A stretch of DNA of 64,000 bases from Loktanella salsilacus (GCF_900114485.1 NZ_FOTF01000001.1:186001-250000); one strand, 5' to 3'; shown: positions 17,466-26,273, numbered from the stretch's first letter. Translations and numbers: made by a program. Notes: generated from the letters alone by a model not told the origin.

Positions 17466-17891
17466 GTGCCAATAGATTGGATCATGGGATTGATCGGTGG
17501 TTTGCTGATCGGCGGGGCGGCGGCGCTGTTCCTGCTGGTGAACGGGCGGATCATGGGGGCCTCTGGCCTGCTTGGCGGCCTCGTGGACGGTAGTGGCCGC
17601 AGCGACGCAGGAGAGCGGCTCGCCATGATCGCAGGCCTTATCGTGGTGCCGGGCGTGATCGCGCTGGCCATGGGCGGCGCGCAAACACACCTGACATCCA
17701 ACATGGGGCTGATCGTCGTGGCAGGCGTGCTTGTCGGGATCGGCACTCGGCTGGCGAACGGGTGCACCAGCGGCCACGGCGTCTGCGGCATCAGCCGGCT
17801 CAGCCTGCGCGGGATTATCGCAACCCTGATCTATATCGGCGCAGGGGCCGTCACCATCGCCGCCCTGCGCAGCATCGTCGGAGGTCTGTGA
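17466..17891 (+). CDS. YeeE/YedE-family sulfur-compound transporter subunit (PmpA-like)
   Basis: 141-residue membrane protein from GTG 17466, which has AGGAA eight bases upstream; TTG 17439 would add nine residues. Four hydrophobic segments are visible. The family motif GCTSGHGVCGISRLS (about residues 99-113) contains the cysteines thought to handle thiosulfate or persulfide sulfur in YeeE proteins. The stop overlaps the next start as TGATG, and the two halves together make one YeeE-like unit, as in PmpA/PmpB pairs. The divergent ArsR gene probably controls it. Confidence 0.85.
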   Translation: MPIDWIMGLIGGLLIGGAAALFLLVNGRIMGASGLLGGLVDGSGRSDAGERLAMIAGLIVVPGVIALAMGGAQTHLTSNMGLIVVAGVLVGIGTRLANGCTSGHGVCGISRLSLRGIIATLIYIGAGAVTIAALRSIVGGL

Positions 17892-18322
17892 TGCGCAAAC
17901 TTGTTAGCTTTCTTGTGGGCGGTATCTTTGGCACCGGGCTTTTGCTGTCAGGCATGACAGATACGGCTAAAGTGCAGGGATTCCTTGATTTCTTTGGCGA
18001 CTGGGACGTGACGCTGGCCTTTGTCATGGGCGGGGCGATCCTGCCAATGGCGCTGGCGTGGCGTTGGACAATCGGTCGCCGCCCTGTGCTGGGCGGAAAG
18101 TTTCCGGTGCAGTCCGGCACCCAGCTAGACACAAAGCTGGTCACCGGTTCGGTGCTGTTCGGTATGGGCTGGGCGCTGGTGGGTCTGTGCCCCGGTCCGG
18201 CCATGGCATCGCTGTTTTGGGGGGGCTTGGGCGGCATCGTCTTTGTCGCTGCAATGATCGCGGGCATGCTTGTCGCCCCCGCCATCGCCAAGCGGCTAGA
18301 CGCGGGCCCGGCGGCGCGGTAA
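17891..18322 (+). CDS. YeeE/YedE-family sulfur-compound transporter subunit (PmpB-like)
   Basis: 143-residue partner of the preceding gene, starting MRKLVSFLVGGIFGTGLLLSGMT. Hydrophobic segments and the family motif VGLCPGPAMASL (about residues 97-108) with its conserved cysteine are present. Splitting of the YeeE fold into two short genes is usual in PmpA/PmpB-type systems. The overlap with the upstream gene implies coupled translation, and only nine bases separate it from the DUF442 sulfur-transfer gene. The likely role is import of a reduced sulfur compound; the exact substrate is not determinable here. Confidence 0.85.
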   Translation: MRKLVSFLVGGIFGTGLLLSGMTDTAKVQGFLDFFGDWDVTLAFVMGGAILPMALAWRWTIGRRPVLGGKFPVQSGTQLDTKLVTGSVLFGMGWALVGLCPGPAMASLFWGGLGGIVFVAAMIAGMLVAPAIAKRLDAGPAAR

Positions 18323-18331
18323 TCCTGCATC

Positions 18332-18736
18332 ATGGATATTCGTCAAATCACCCCCGCCTACGCCTCCGCGCCTCAGATCGATCCTGCCGATGCAGGCGCG
18401 ATCAAGGCGGCGGGTTTTGTCACCGTCATCTGCAATCGCCCCGATGCAGAAGTGCCGCCAAGCCATCAGGCTGACGCGGTGCGCGCCGCGATCGAGGCGG
18501 AGGGCCTGACCTTTGTCGTCAACCCGGTCACGCACCAAGGCCTGAACGCCGATATGGTCGCCTTGCAAGCGCAGGCCGCCGACAGCGGCAAAACGCTGGC
18601 CTATTGCGCCTCTGGCACACGGTCCACGATTGTCTGGGCCTTGGGCCAAGCCGGCAAGATGGACCCGGACGCCATTATCGCGGCAGCGGCCACGGGCGGC
18701 TATGACATCAGCGGCCTGCGCGACCGTCTAGGCTAA
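18332..18736 (+). CDS. TIGR01244/DUF442-family phosphatase-like sulfurtransferase
   Basis: 134-residue cytosolic protein with a dual-specificity-phosphatase-like fold. The N-terminus MDIRQITPAYASAPQIDPAD and the block GFVTVICNRPDAEVP are typical of the family, and the active-site loop is YCASGTRS with nucleophile C92 and R97. Family members are encoded with sulfide:quinone reductase, persulfide dioxygenase or YeeE proteins and are thought to move sulfane sulfur. Its place directly after the PmpA/PmpB-like pair supports this. A strong hairpin follows its stop. Confidence 0.85.
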   Translation: MDIRQITPAYASAPQIDPADAGAIKAAGFVTVICNRPDAEVPPSHQADAVRAAIEAEGLTFVVNPVTHQGLNADMVALQAQAADSGKTLAYCASGTRSTIVWALGQAGKMDPDAIIAAAATGGYDISGLRDRLG

Positions 18737-18743
18737 GGCACTG

Positions 18744-18773
18744 CACGCAGGTCCAACCCGCTGGACCTGCGTG
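18744..18773. terminator. Hairpin between convergent genes
   Basis: Perfect 12-bp stem CACGCAGGTCCA/TGGACCTGCGTG with a six-base loop, placed between the DUF442 gene (plus) and the FliM-like gene (minus). There is no clear U-run on either strand. It can serve as a bidirectional terminator or as 3'-end protection. Confidence 0.65.
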
Positions 18774-18784
18774 ATCCTGCCCCG

Positions 18785-19834
18785 CTAAAGCGACAGCGGC
18801 AAAGGTGCTGCAGACCAATCCATCTCCTCTTCGCCATCAGCGTCGCCGTCGTCCATCATAAACTGCGGCGCGGCTATATCGCTCGCACGGGTGCGCATGG
18901 CACGTTCCGGCGGATCTGATGCGCCGCCATCCATTTCGGTCATCGGGATAATATCGGCGCAGGCTTGGATGCGCACAGCGATCTGCCCGGCCATCTGCCC
19001 AAGCCGCCCGCGCGCCACGGTGCGCCCGTTCAGATCGACAAGCCGCACCATGCCCACCGTGCACCCTTGCAGCGGTAAAATCTGCCCGACTTGCAACCCC
19101 GTCATCACCGACAGCGGCAGTTTCATCCGGTGCAGCACCGCGTCCAGCCGCGCCGGGGCTGTCATGACCGTATCATTCAAAAGGCTGTGCCAATCGGCGA
19201 TGGGGACATCCGGGCTGGCCGCCTGCGTATCGGCCAGCGCCGAACCCTGCAACGGCAGCGCCAGCAGCATCACCCCCTGCCGGTCCGGCCCGCCGCAATC
19301 CAGCGTCATCCGCATCAATCGATAGGTGCCGTCGGTCATGTCGAAACTTGCAGCGCGGCAACTGGTAAAGCGCGGGCCAAGCCCGACCATCCGCGTCCAG
19401 CCGTCCAAAGATGTGCGCGCTGTCGTCTCTTCTAATTCATCCAGAAGGGCCCGCAGCAAGGGCTGCACCAGTGTGCCTTCGGTCTTGGTAATGGAGCGCG
19501 TATCCGGCGCACCTGCGCTGATCTTACCGGTTGTCATCACCTCTATCGCCGCCGCGACAAGGCCAGCATCGCAGGCCAAAATCCCGCAAATTGCGCCATC
19601 CCGCGTCAGGGATATCAATAACAACTCGTCTGTGAATTCGGCCAGCAATTCATCCAGCGGCAAGGCCTGTTCGGCCACGCTGCCCACAGTCACCGGCAGG
19701 CCGATACTGGTCTGCGCCCCCCGCGCCAGTGCCAGCCGCACGGCCCGCGATGCGGTCAGCGGGACATCCGGTGCATCCGGTTGCTGCCGCTGTGTCATGC
19801 GCTGCAGAACGCCGGATCCGGTCGCCGTTGTCAT
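18785..19834 (-). CDS. FliM/SpoA-family flagellar motor switch-like protein
   Basis: 349 residues. The N-terminal 190 residues resemble the FliM middle domain (LPLDELLAEFTDELLLISLTRDG; LLRALLDELEETTA). The C-terminal part carries a SpoA (FliM/FliN C) domain: APARLDAVLHRMKLPLSVMTGLQVGQILPL followed by VRLVDLNGRTVARGRLGQMAGQIAVRI. The N-terminal CheY-binding peptide typical of FliM is not evident and the tail is acidic and low in complexity. No other flagellar gene is in the window, so the gene is isolated from a main flagellar cluster. It may be a true FliM of a separate set or a divergent paralogue; domain identity is better supported than function. Confidence 0.78.
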   Translation of the reverse strand: MTTATGSGVLQRMTQRQQPDAPDVPLTASRAVRLALARGAQTSIGLPVTVGSVAEQALPLDELLAEFTDELLLISLTRDGAICGILACDAGLVAAAIEVMTTGKISAGAPDTRSITKTEGTLVQPLLRALLDELEETTARTSLDGWTRMVGLGPRFTSCRAASFDMTDGTYRLMRMTLDCGGPDRQGVMLLALPLQGSALADTQAASPDVPIADWHSLLNDTVMTAPARLDAVLHRMKLPLSVMTGLQVGQILPLQGCTVGMVRLVDLNGRTVARGRLGQMAGQIAVRIQACADIIPMTEMDGGASDPPERAMRTRASDIAAPQFMMDDGDADGEEEMDWSAAPLPLSL

Positions 19835-19906
19835 TGCTATCCTTTCAGGTCAGGCCCACTGCGCAGCGGGATGACCCAGATGTCGCGCAATTAGGTTTCT
19901 ACACCC

Positions 19907-22618
19907 TTAAGATGCGACCACTGCAGTGCCCTCTTTCACGGGCGCAGGCGCAATTTCAGGCAAAGTCACGCGAAAACAGGTGCCCGCCGCCTGCGGAACA
20001 TAGGCGACATCACCGCCAAGCCGGATCATAATCTCTTTGCTGATCGCCAACCCCAGTCCTGCGCCCCCAGCCCGCGACGAATCGCCAAGTCGAGAGAACT
20101 TTTCAAAAATCACGACCCGGTCAGGCCCAGCGATCCCGCGGCCATTATCCACGAAATCAACCACTTGCCGCCCGTCCACCACGTGACTGATCACCCGCAG
20201 TTCCGGCACCGGCGCGCTGCAATACTTCGCCGCATTGGCAATCAGGTTGATAAAGACCTGGCTCAGCCGGTCCAAATCAGTTTCCAGCCACAGCTTTTGC
20301 GCAGCCCCGCTGCGATCAATGCGCAGCGCGCGCGGGGCGAGACCGGCAGCCCCGATGGCGCGGTCCAGCAAATCCGCCAGCGTGCCGCGCTGCACATGCA
20401 GCGTGACCTGCCCGTTTTCCAGCACCGACAGGTCCAGCAAATCGTCCAGCAGGCGGGTCAGGCGCAGCGCCTCTGCGTTGATGATGCCGGCCATGCGGGC
20501 GGTATCCTGCGGGCTGATATCGCCCATGCGCAGAATATCGGAAAACGACCGGATCGAGGTCATGGGCGTGCGCAGCTCGTGGCTGATCTGGGACAGAAAC
20601 GCGTCCTTTTGCACCGACAACTGCATCAGCTTGGCGTTCGCCTCGCGCAGGGCGCGGGCGGTGCGTTCTTGTTCAGCGGATTTGGTCTGCAACTGGTTGG
20701 AATATTCCAAGATTTGCGCCGTCTCATCCGCCAGCGCGATCAGATCATCCACCGTCACCGATGCGCCCTGCGTCAGCTGCGCGATCATCGCATGGGCCGT
20801 GGCCGCCCCGACCGAACCTGCGAGTTCGCGTTCCAGCGCGGCAACAAAAGCGGGGGTCACGTCCGGCAGGGTATCAGACTTCCCCTGCCGCACCGCTGCG
20901 CGCGCAAAGATCGCCTGCGCCTGCGACGCGCCAAGGATACGCTGGGACATGATCAACAAATCTTCGGCCGTGGCGGCAGAGCGGGTCCAAGCGGGGCCGC
21001 TGGCCGAGTGATCGAAAACGTTGACGAATTGCGCGCCTTGCAAACGCTCGATCGGTTTGGGAAAGGACAAGACGGACCCGGCAAAGAACAGCCCCGTGTT
21101 CACCAGCAAGGACCACAGCAGCCCGTGCAGCACCGGGTCCACGCCCGCGATGCCGAACAGTGCCTCTGGCCGCAGCCAACCCAATCCAAACGGGCCATTT
21201 GCCGACACGGAGGCGCTTAAAACCGCGTCTGTGCCAAAGCTGGGCAGGAACAGGCACCAGATCCAGACCGCAAAGCCAGAGGTCAGCCCAAGGATCGCCC
21301 CTGTCCGCGTCGCCCCGCGCCAAAAGATGCCGCCCAGCATCGCAGGCAGGACCTGCACCACGCCGGAAAACGACACGAGTCCGATTGCCGCCAGTGCAGC
21401 CCCGCCGCCTGACAGGCGGAAATAAAGATAGCCCAGCGCCAGCACACCGCCGATGGACAGCCGCCGCGCCAGCACGACGACTTGACGCACATCGCCCGAC
21501 ATCACCGCACCGGGGGCCGCGCCTGCGCGCATCCAGAGCGGCAAGACGATATGGTTCGAAACCATCGTCGACAGCGCAATCGTGGCCACGATCACCATCG
21601 ACGTGGCTGATGAAAACCCGCCAAGGAATGACAGCGTCGCCAGCCCCTGCTGCCCTTGGCTGAGCGGCAGTGTCAGCACGAAAAGGTCCGGGTTCGCCCC
21701 GACTGGCATGACCCGCAGGCCGACAACGGCGATGGGGATGACAAACAGGCTCATCAGCATCAGATACAGCGGAAAGGCCCAGCTGGCGGTTTGCAAATGC
21801 CGCTCGTCGGCGTTTTCAACGACCAAGACCTGAAACATGCGTGGCAGGCAAAGGAAGGCGGCGGCTGATAGGAAAATCAACGCGGCCCAGCGGCTGCCTG
21901 ATTGGGTCCAGTCGGAAATCGGGGACGCCTCGATTTCCGCCAGCATGGCGACCGCACCGTCGGACAGGCCCCAGACGACAAAGATTCCGACGGCCAAAAG
22001 CGCGACGAGCTTGACGACCGCCTCGACCGCGATGGCGATGACGACGCCGTGGTGCCGCTCGTTCGCGTCTAGGTTTCGGGTGCCGAAAAGGACGGTGAAA
22101 AAGCACAACCCGATGGCGATCCAGATGGCGGCGCGGTTCAGCTCCACATCGCCCCAATCCTGACCGCCAGCGCGGGCGAAGACTTGGAAGGACTGGGTGA
22201 CGGACTGCAATTGCAGCGCGATATAAGGGGTCGCCGCGATGATCGCCATGATCGTGACAATCACGCCAAGGGTCGTGGACTTACCGAATCGAGAGGAGAT
22301 CAGGTCGGCGATGGACGTGATCCGCTGCATCCGCCCGATCCGCACCAATCGCCGCAAAATCCACCACCAGCCGACCACCACAAGGGTCGGGCCAAGGTAG
22401 ATCGTCACAAATTCGAGCCCGGATCGCGCCGCGTAACCGACGGCACCGTAAAATGTCCAAGCTGTGCAGTAGATCGACAGGGACAGGGTATAGACGATGG
22501 GCAGGCGTAGCCAGCCGCCCTGCCCGCGTGCGGCCCGCCGTTCCGCCGCGAAGGCGACGAAGAACAAAAACGCGACATAGCCCAGCGCAATCGCGATCAG
22601 CTGATTAAAGGACATCAT
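19907..22618 (-). CDS. SLC5-type transporter fused to a histidine kinase (CbrA/CrbS-like)
   Basis: 903-residue fusion. Residues 1 to about 500 form a sodium/solute-symporter (SLC5) domain with about 12-13 membrane segments, opening with NQLIAIALGYVAFLFFVAF and including YCTAWTFYGAVGYAARSG. A linker and coiled coil (SNQLQTKSAEQERTARALREAN) lead to HisKA with H680 in ISHELRTPMTSIRSFSDIL, then an ATPase domain with NLIANAAKYC, DNGRGIAGPD and GLGLAISKEI. CbrA and CrbS of this class control carbon-source and acetate use. It overlaps the next upstream gene by ATGA and the receiver gene is two genes upstream, so the three form an operon. The ligand may be moved, sensed or both. Confidence 0.92.
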   Translation of the reverse strand: MMSFNQLIAIALGYVAFLFFVAFAAERRAARGQGGWLRLPIVYTLSLSIYCTAWTFYGAVGYAARSGLEFVTIYLGPTLVVVGWWWILRRLVRIGRMQRITSIADLISSRFGKSTTLGVIVTIMAIIAATPYIALQLQSVTQSFQVFARAGGQDWGDVELNRAAIWIAIGLCFFTVLFGTRNLDANERHHGVVIAIAVEAVVKLVALLAVGIFVVWGLSDGAVAMLAEIEASPISDWTQSGSRWAALIFLSAAAFLCLPRMFQVLVVENADERHLQTASWAFPLYLMLMSLFVIPIAVVGLRVMPVGANPDLFVLTLPLSQGQQGLATLSFLGGFSSATSMVIVATIALSTMVSNHIVLPLWMRAGAAPGAVMSGDVRQVVVLARRLSIGGVLALGYLYFRLSGGGAALAAIGLVSFSGVVQVLPAMLGGIFWRGATRTGAILGLTSGFAVWIWCLFLPSFGTDAVLSASVSANGPFGLGWLRPEALFGIAGVDPVLHGLLWSLLVNTGLFFAGSVLSFPKPIERLQGAQFVNVFDHSASGPAWTRSAATAEDLLIMSQRILGASQAQAIFARAAVRQGKSDTLPDVTPAFVAALERELAGSVGAATAHAMIAQLTQGASVTVDDLIALADETAQILEYSNQLQTKSAEQERTARALREANAKLMQLSVQKDAFLSQISHELRTPMTSIRSFSDILRMGDISPQDTARMAGIINAEALRLTRLLDDLLDLSVLENGQVTLHVQRGTLADLLDRAIGAAGLAPRALRIDRSGAAQKLWLETDLDRLSQVFINLIANAAKYCSAPVPELRVISHVVDGRQVVDFVDNGRGIAGPDRVVIFEKFSRLGDSSRAGGAGLGLAISKEIMIRLGGDVAYVPQAAGTCFRVTLPEIAPAPVKEGTAVVAS

Positions 22619-22959
22619 GGCGCGGTATCTGGATCGATAGCCGCTTCGTCATCGGGCCGGAGCTTGCGGGCGATCAGCGCGGTCAGCACGATCAGCAGCG
22701 TCCATCCGGCAAAAACAAAGACCACGGCAGCGGCCATACCGCCTGTTTCCTCTGGTGCGCGTTGCCACATCAGCGGCAGCAGCCAGATCACCGTGCCCAG
22801 CACGGGCAGCATTCGTGCTGCGTCACGCAGACGGCGTTGGCGATAGCTGTCGCGCGCCAGAAACAGGCTGGGTTTGCCCGGCAAGCGCGGCGGCACGGGG
22901 GGCAGCAGGTCAGGCGGTTGCGTCACGGGCCACATCGCCGCGGGGGGAATCCTCGCCAA
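22615..22959 (-). CDS. Small membrane protein between receiver and SLC5-kinase
   Basis: 114 residues with two hydrophobic segments (about 52-66, LGTVIWLLPLMW, and 74-96, GMAAAVVFVFAGWTLLIVLTALIA), a proline-rich N-terminus and an acidic tail. The family is not recognised. Its last four bases overlap the SLC5-kinase start (ATGA), and its start overlaps the receiver gene by 50 bases; a later ATG at 22935 would shorten this overlap to 26. Tight coupling suggests an accessory subunit of the transporter-kinase, comparable in size to small partners of other SLC5 carriers. That role is inferred. Confidence 0.72.
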   Translation of the reverse strand: MARIPPAAMWPVTQPPDLLPPVPPRLPGKPSLFLARDSYRQRRLRDAARMLPVLGTVIWLLPLMWQRAPEETGGMAAAVVFVFAGWTLLIVLTALIARKLRPDDEAAIDPDTAP

Positions 22960-23317
22960 TCAGGGCGCGGACTTGGGCGCAAATCTCGGCGTTGGAAAAG
23001 GGTTTCGTCATAAACACATCCGCCCCCAGCCGCGTGGCCAATTCGCGATCCTTGGCCTGCCCGCGCGCGGTCAGCATCAAGACAGGAAGGGTCGCCGTGG
23101 CAGGTTCTGCGCGCAAATCCCGCAAGATATCAAAGCCGGATTTGCCGGGCAGCATGACATCCAAAATGATCATATCGGGGCGCTGGGCGCGGACCTTGTC
23201 CATCGCGGTTTCGCCGTCCTCGTGGGTGTGCACGGTGAAGCCATCGCGCGACAGGATAAAGCTGATCGCCTCGATGATATTCGGCTCATCCTCGATCAAC
23301 AGAACTCGTCTGGCCAT
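22910..23317 (-). CDS. Stand-alone receiver-domain response regulator
   Basis: 135 residues from ATG 23317, with GGGAGA upstream; the open frame extends to 23368 but those residues are low complexity. The protein is a single receiver: RVLLIEDEPNIIEAISFIL, acceptor Asp in MIILDVMLPGKSGFDIL, Thr in VLMLTARG, and Lys in TKPFSNAEI. A short charged tail follows, with no DNA-binding domain. It is the first gene of the operon with the small membrane protein and the SLC5-kinase, so it is the probable phosphoryl acceptor of H680. Without an output domain it must act by protein contact or pass phosphate on. Confidence 0.88.
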   Translation of the reverse strand: MARRVLLIEDEPNIIEAISFILSRDGFTVHTHEDGETAMDKVRAQRPDMIILDVMLPGKSGFDILRDLRAEPATATLPVLMLTARGQAKDRELATRLGADVFMTKPFSNAEICAQVRALIGEDSPRGDVARDATA

Positions 23318-23399
23318 ACGGTCTCCCTCTCCCCCCACGTTTGTGCGTCCCCCTCCCCGGGTGCGCACACATTGAGTATCGCGCCTGCGGCAATGGGAG

Positions 23400-24683
23400 T
23401 CAAAGAGTGATGGCTAAAGAGACAGAGGCCGGCTCTCTGCGGGCGGGGCAATTGGTGCGCGGGCACAGGCGGCACCCTGCGCCGACAGGGACCGCGGCGG
23501 CGGCGGCGGGGCCGTCATCGGAGCGCAGCAGCATCGTCGCCTCGATCAGGGGGGGCATATGCGGGCCATCGGGGTGCGGGATGACATCGGCAATCGCGTG
23601 GCAGGTCAGGCGCACATCCGGCGTGCCCGGCAGCACTGCCTGCGCCGCCACGGCCCGCCCCGGCTGCCCCAGCGCGGTAAAGATCGGCCATAGCGGACAT
23701 AAACCAGCGCGGGACAACCCCGCCCCCGGCACGGATTTGAGCAAACGCACGACCCCGGCCGCATCGCAGATCAGCAGGCCCAGCGGCGGCGCATCGTCCT
23801 GCGCGGGCAGCGCGGCAAGCCGCCGCATCACCTGCGCCAGCGGGCGGCCCATTTGAGCGGAGACCCGCAATGGATCATAGCTGGCAGCCTTTGCCGCAGG
23901 CAGAAACGTCGCCAGCGGCAAGGCCACAGCATCCGCGTGATAACGGGCGTCGTAATCGGCCAGCAACCCCGCTGCCCCGGCGCTGAGCTGTGGATCATCC
24001 GCCGTCGCTGTCCCGCCGCGTTCCTGCGCGGGGCGGTAAAAGCCGGTTTGCGACAGGGCCTGCTCCATTTCTTCAAGCGGAGACAGCGACACCGGCGCGG
24101 CATTCGCGGGCGCATCGAAATAGGCGATCAGCGCGGCAGAGGTCTGCGCCAGCCGCGTCGCGTCATCGAAAATATTGCGGTGAAACCGGGCCTGCCAATC
24201 GGCGTCGACCTTGGCATCGCCCGTCAAAATCGCCGCCGTGGACTGGATCGAGGTCACAGCCGAGATGACGCCGTGCAGTGCCGTCGCAAGCGCCGGATCG
24301 TGGGTAATCCGGTCCTCTAGCATCTGCGCGCGTTGTTGCAGCGCTGCAATCTGATCGGCCTGCGCCGCAATCAGCCGCGCCCAGCCGGGATAGCGGGCGG
24401 CCAGATCGGCGGTCTGCGCGGCCTCGACCGTTTCGGCATCCGCAGCGCTGGCGGCGGCGCGCATGCGGCCCACCAGTCCGGCGTCAGCGCCTTCGGCAAG
24501 CAGCGCGGGGTCCAACCCAAGGGCCGCGGCGAGCTGGGTCAGCAATTTACCCCCGATGCGGCGGCGGTCATGTTCAATCAGGTTCAGATAGCTCGCCGAG
24601 ATCCCAACGCTTTGCGCCAAATCGCGCTGCGCGATCTTGGCGTCCAGCCGCCTTGCCCTGATCCGCGATCCTGTCCGGTCCAT
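23400..24683 (-). CDS. ScfR/PccR-like XRE-family regulator (short-chain acyl regulator type)
   Basis: 427 residues from ATG 24683 (an upstream ATG at 24707 is less typical). The N-terminal XRE helix-turn-helix reads IRARRLDAKIAQRDLAQSVG, ISASYLNLIEHDRRRIGGKL. The C-terminal block ends GCRLCPRTNCPARREPAS, the cysteine motif shared by ScfR regulators such as RamB, MccR and PccR, which respond to short-chain acyl-CoA. The middle lacks the HEXXH of ImmA-like members; a helical stretch ATALHGVISAVTSIQSTAAI with FHRNIFDDATRL recalls a histidine-kinase dimerisation domain, but with no confident match. It is divergent from the ABC importer at 24900-30178, its likely target. Confidence 0.82.
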   Translation of the reverse strand: MDRTGSRIRARRLDAKIAQRDLAQSVGISASYLNLIEHDRRRIGGKLLTQLAAALGLDPALLAEGADAGLVGRMRAAASAADAETVEAAQTADLAARYPGWARLIAAQADQIAALQQRAQMLEDRITHDPALATALHGVISAVTSIQSTAAILTGDAKVDADWQARFHRNIFDDATRLAQTSAALIAYFDAPANAAPVSLSPLEEMEQALSQTGFYRPAQERGGTATADDPQLSAGAAGLLADYDARYHADAVALPLATFLPAAKAASYDPLRVSAQMGRPLAQVMRRLAALPAQDDAPPLGLLICDAAGVVRLLKSVPGAGLSRAGLCPLWPIFTALGQPGRAVAAQAVLPGTPDVRLTCHAIADVIPHPDGPHMPPLIEATMLLRSDDGPAAAAAVPVGAGCRLCPRTNCPARREPASVSLAITL

Positions 24684-24899
24684 GTACCACGCCTCCCTGC
24701 CGCTCAATGCTGCACCTGCGCGAAAACCACTTTACAGACGCTTTGGCGGATTTGTGCATTAGTTTACAAATTCGTCAAGTTTTCTGAAAGCTGTGTTGGT
24801 GCAAAACCGGACGTGACGTCATGATCACATTAGCGCTGTCAAGTGCAGGCCAAGGGACGGGAGGGTCCGGCGGCCTAGAAACCATGAGGGAGGATACCC

Positions 24900-26261
24900 A
24901 TGTCCAAATCGAATTTCTCGCGCCGCGGCGTGCTGAAGACCGGGGCTGTCACAGGCGCTGGCCTGATGCTGCCAACGTACCTGCGGGCCGAAAACCATAC
25001 CGGCTTTACCAACGCACCCACCGGCGACACCGTCACATTCGGCTTTAACGTGCCCCAGACCGGCCCCTACGCCGAAGAAGGTCTGGACGAGCTGCGCGCA
25101 CAAGAGCTGGCCGTCGAGCACCTGAACGGTATCGGCGACGGCGGCATGCTGAACACCTTTAGCCAGAAGAACTTGGATGGCACCGGTATTCTGGGCAAAA
25201 AGGTCGGCTTCGTCACCGGCGACACCCAGACAAAATCCGACGTTGCCCGCGCTGCTGCGCAGTCGATGATCCAAAAAGACGGCTGCATCATGATCAACGG
25301 CGGCTCGTCCTCGGGCGTGGCTGTTGCTGTGCAAGGCCTGTGCCAAGACGCTGGCGTGATCTTTATGGCGGGTCTGACCCACTCTAACGACACGACCGGT
25401 AAGGACCGCAAAGCCAATGGCTTCCGCCATTTCTTTAACGCTTACATGTCCGCAGCCGCCCTCGCGCCGGTTCTGGAAAAAGCCTACGGCACCGACCGCA
25501 AGGCCTATCACCTGACCGCCGACTACACATGGGGCTGGACGCAGCAGGAATCGATGGCAGCCGCCACCGAAGCCATGGGCTGGGAAACCACACAGAACGT
25601 GCTGACACCCGTCGGCGCTGGTGACTTCTCGTCCTATATCGCGCCTGTGCTGAACTCTGGCGCAGATATTCTGGTCCTGAACCACTACGGCGGGGACATG
25701 GTCAACTCTTTGACCCAAGCTGTGCAGTTCGGCCTGAAGGACAAGATGGTCAACGGCAAGCAGTTCGAGATCATCGTGCCGCTGTATTCCGAGCTGATGG
25801 CAAAGGGTGCAGGTTCCAACATCGAAGGCGTCTACGGCTCGATGAACTGGAACTGGCAGCTGCAGGACGAAGGCACCAAGGCTTTCGTCAAGTCGTTCGG
25901 TGAAAAGTACGGCTTCCCGCCGTCCAACGCCGCGCACACCTGCTACGTCCAGACGCTGCTTTATGCAGATGCGGTCGCACGCGCAGGTTCGTTCAACCCC
26001 TGCGCCGTAGTCGAAGCGCTCGAAGATTTCGAGTTCGACGGCATGGGCAATGGCCAGACGCTGTATCGCGGCTCTGATCACCAGTGCTTTAAGGACGTGT
26101 TGGTCATGGAAGGTGTCGCATCGACATCTGGCAACGCCAACATGGTCGGCTACGACACTCTGAAAATCGTGGAAGAGACCCTGCGCGCTCAGGTCGAGTA
26201 TGCCGAAGATCACCCCATGTTCGCCGGCGGCGCACTGGGCGACTGTAACCCGGGCGCATAA
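24900..26261 (+). CDS. Branched-chain/urea/amide-type ABC substrate-binding protein, Tat-exported
   Basis: 453-residue type I periplasmic binding protein. The N-terminus has a twin-arginine signal (NFSRRGVLKTGAVTGAGLML). The mature fold shows VTFGFNVPQTGPYAEEGLDELRA, the ligand-region segment INGGSSSGVAVAVQGL and NGFRHFFNAY, and a late block GVYGSMNWNWQL. It resembles binding proteins of urea, short-chain amide and related importers more than classical LivJ. Several cysteines (CIMING, CYVQT, CAVVEA, CNPGA) are unusual and may form disulfides before Tat export. It heads the five-gene importer operon, with a GAGGGAGG ribosome site before ATG, and is divergent from the ScfR-like regulator. The substrate is unknown. 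Confidence 0.88.
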   Translation: MSKSNFSRRGVLKTGAVTGAGLMLPTYLRAENHTGFTNAPTGDTVTFGFNVPQTGPYAEEGLDELRAQELAVEHLNGIGDGGMLNTFSQKNLDGTGILGKKVGFVTGDTQTKSDVARAAAQSMIQKDGCIMINGGSSSGVAVAVQGLCQDAGVIFMAGLTHSNDTTGKDRKANGFRHFFNAYMSAAALAPVLEKAYGTDRKAYHLTADYTWGWTQQESMAAATEAMGWETTQNVLTPVGAGDFSSYIAPVLNSGADILVLNHYGGDMVNSLTQAVQFGLKDKMVNGKQFEIIVPLYSELMAKGAGSNIEGVYGSMNWNWQLQDEGTKAFVKSFGEKYGFPPSNAAHTCYVQTLLYADAVARAGSFNPCAVVEALEDFEFDGMGNGQTLYRGSDHQCFKDVLVMEGVASTSGNANMVGYDTLKIVEETLRAQVEYAEDHPMFAGGALGDCNPGA

Positions 26262-26273
26262 GCGCAAGGTTTC

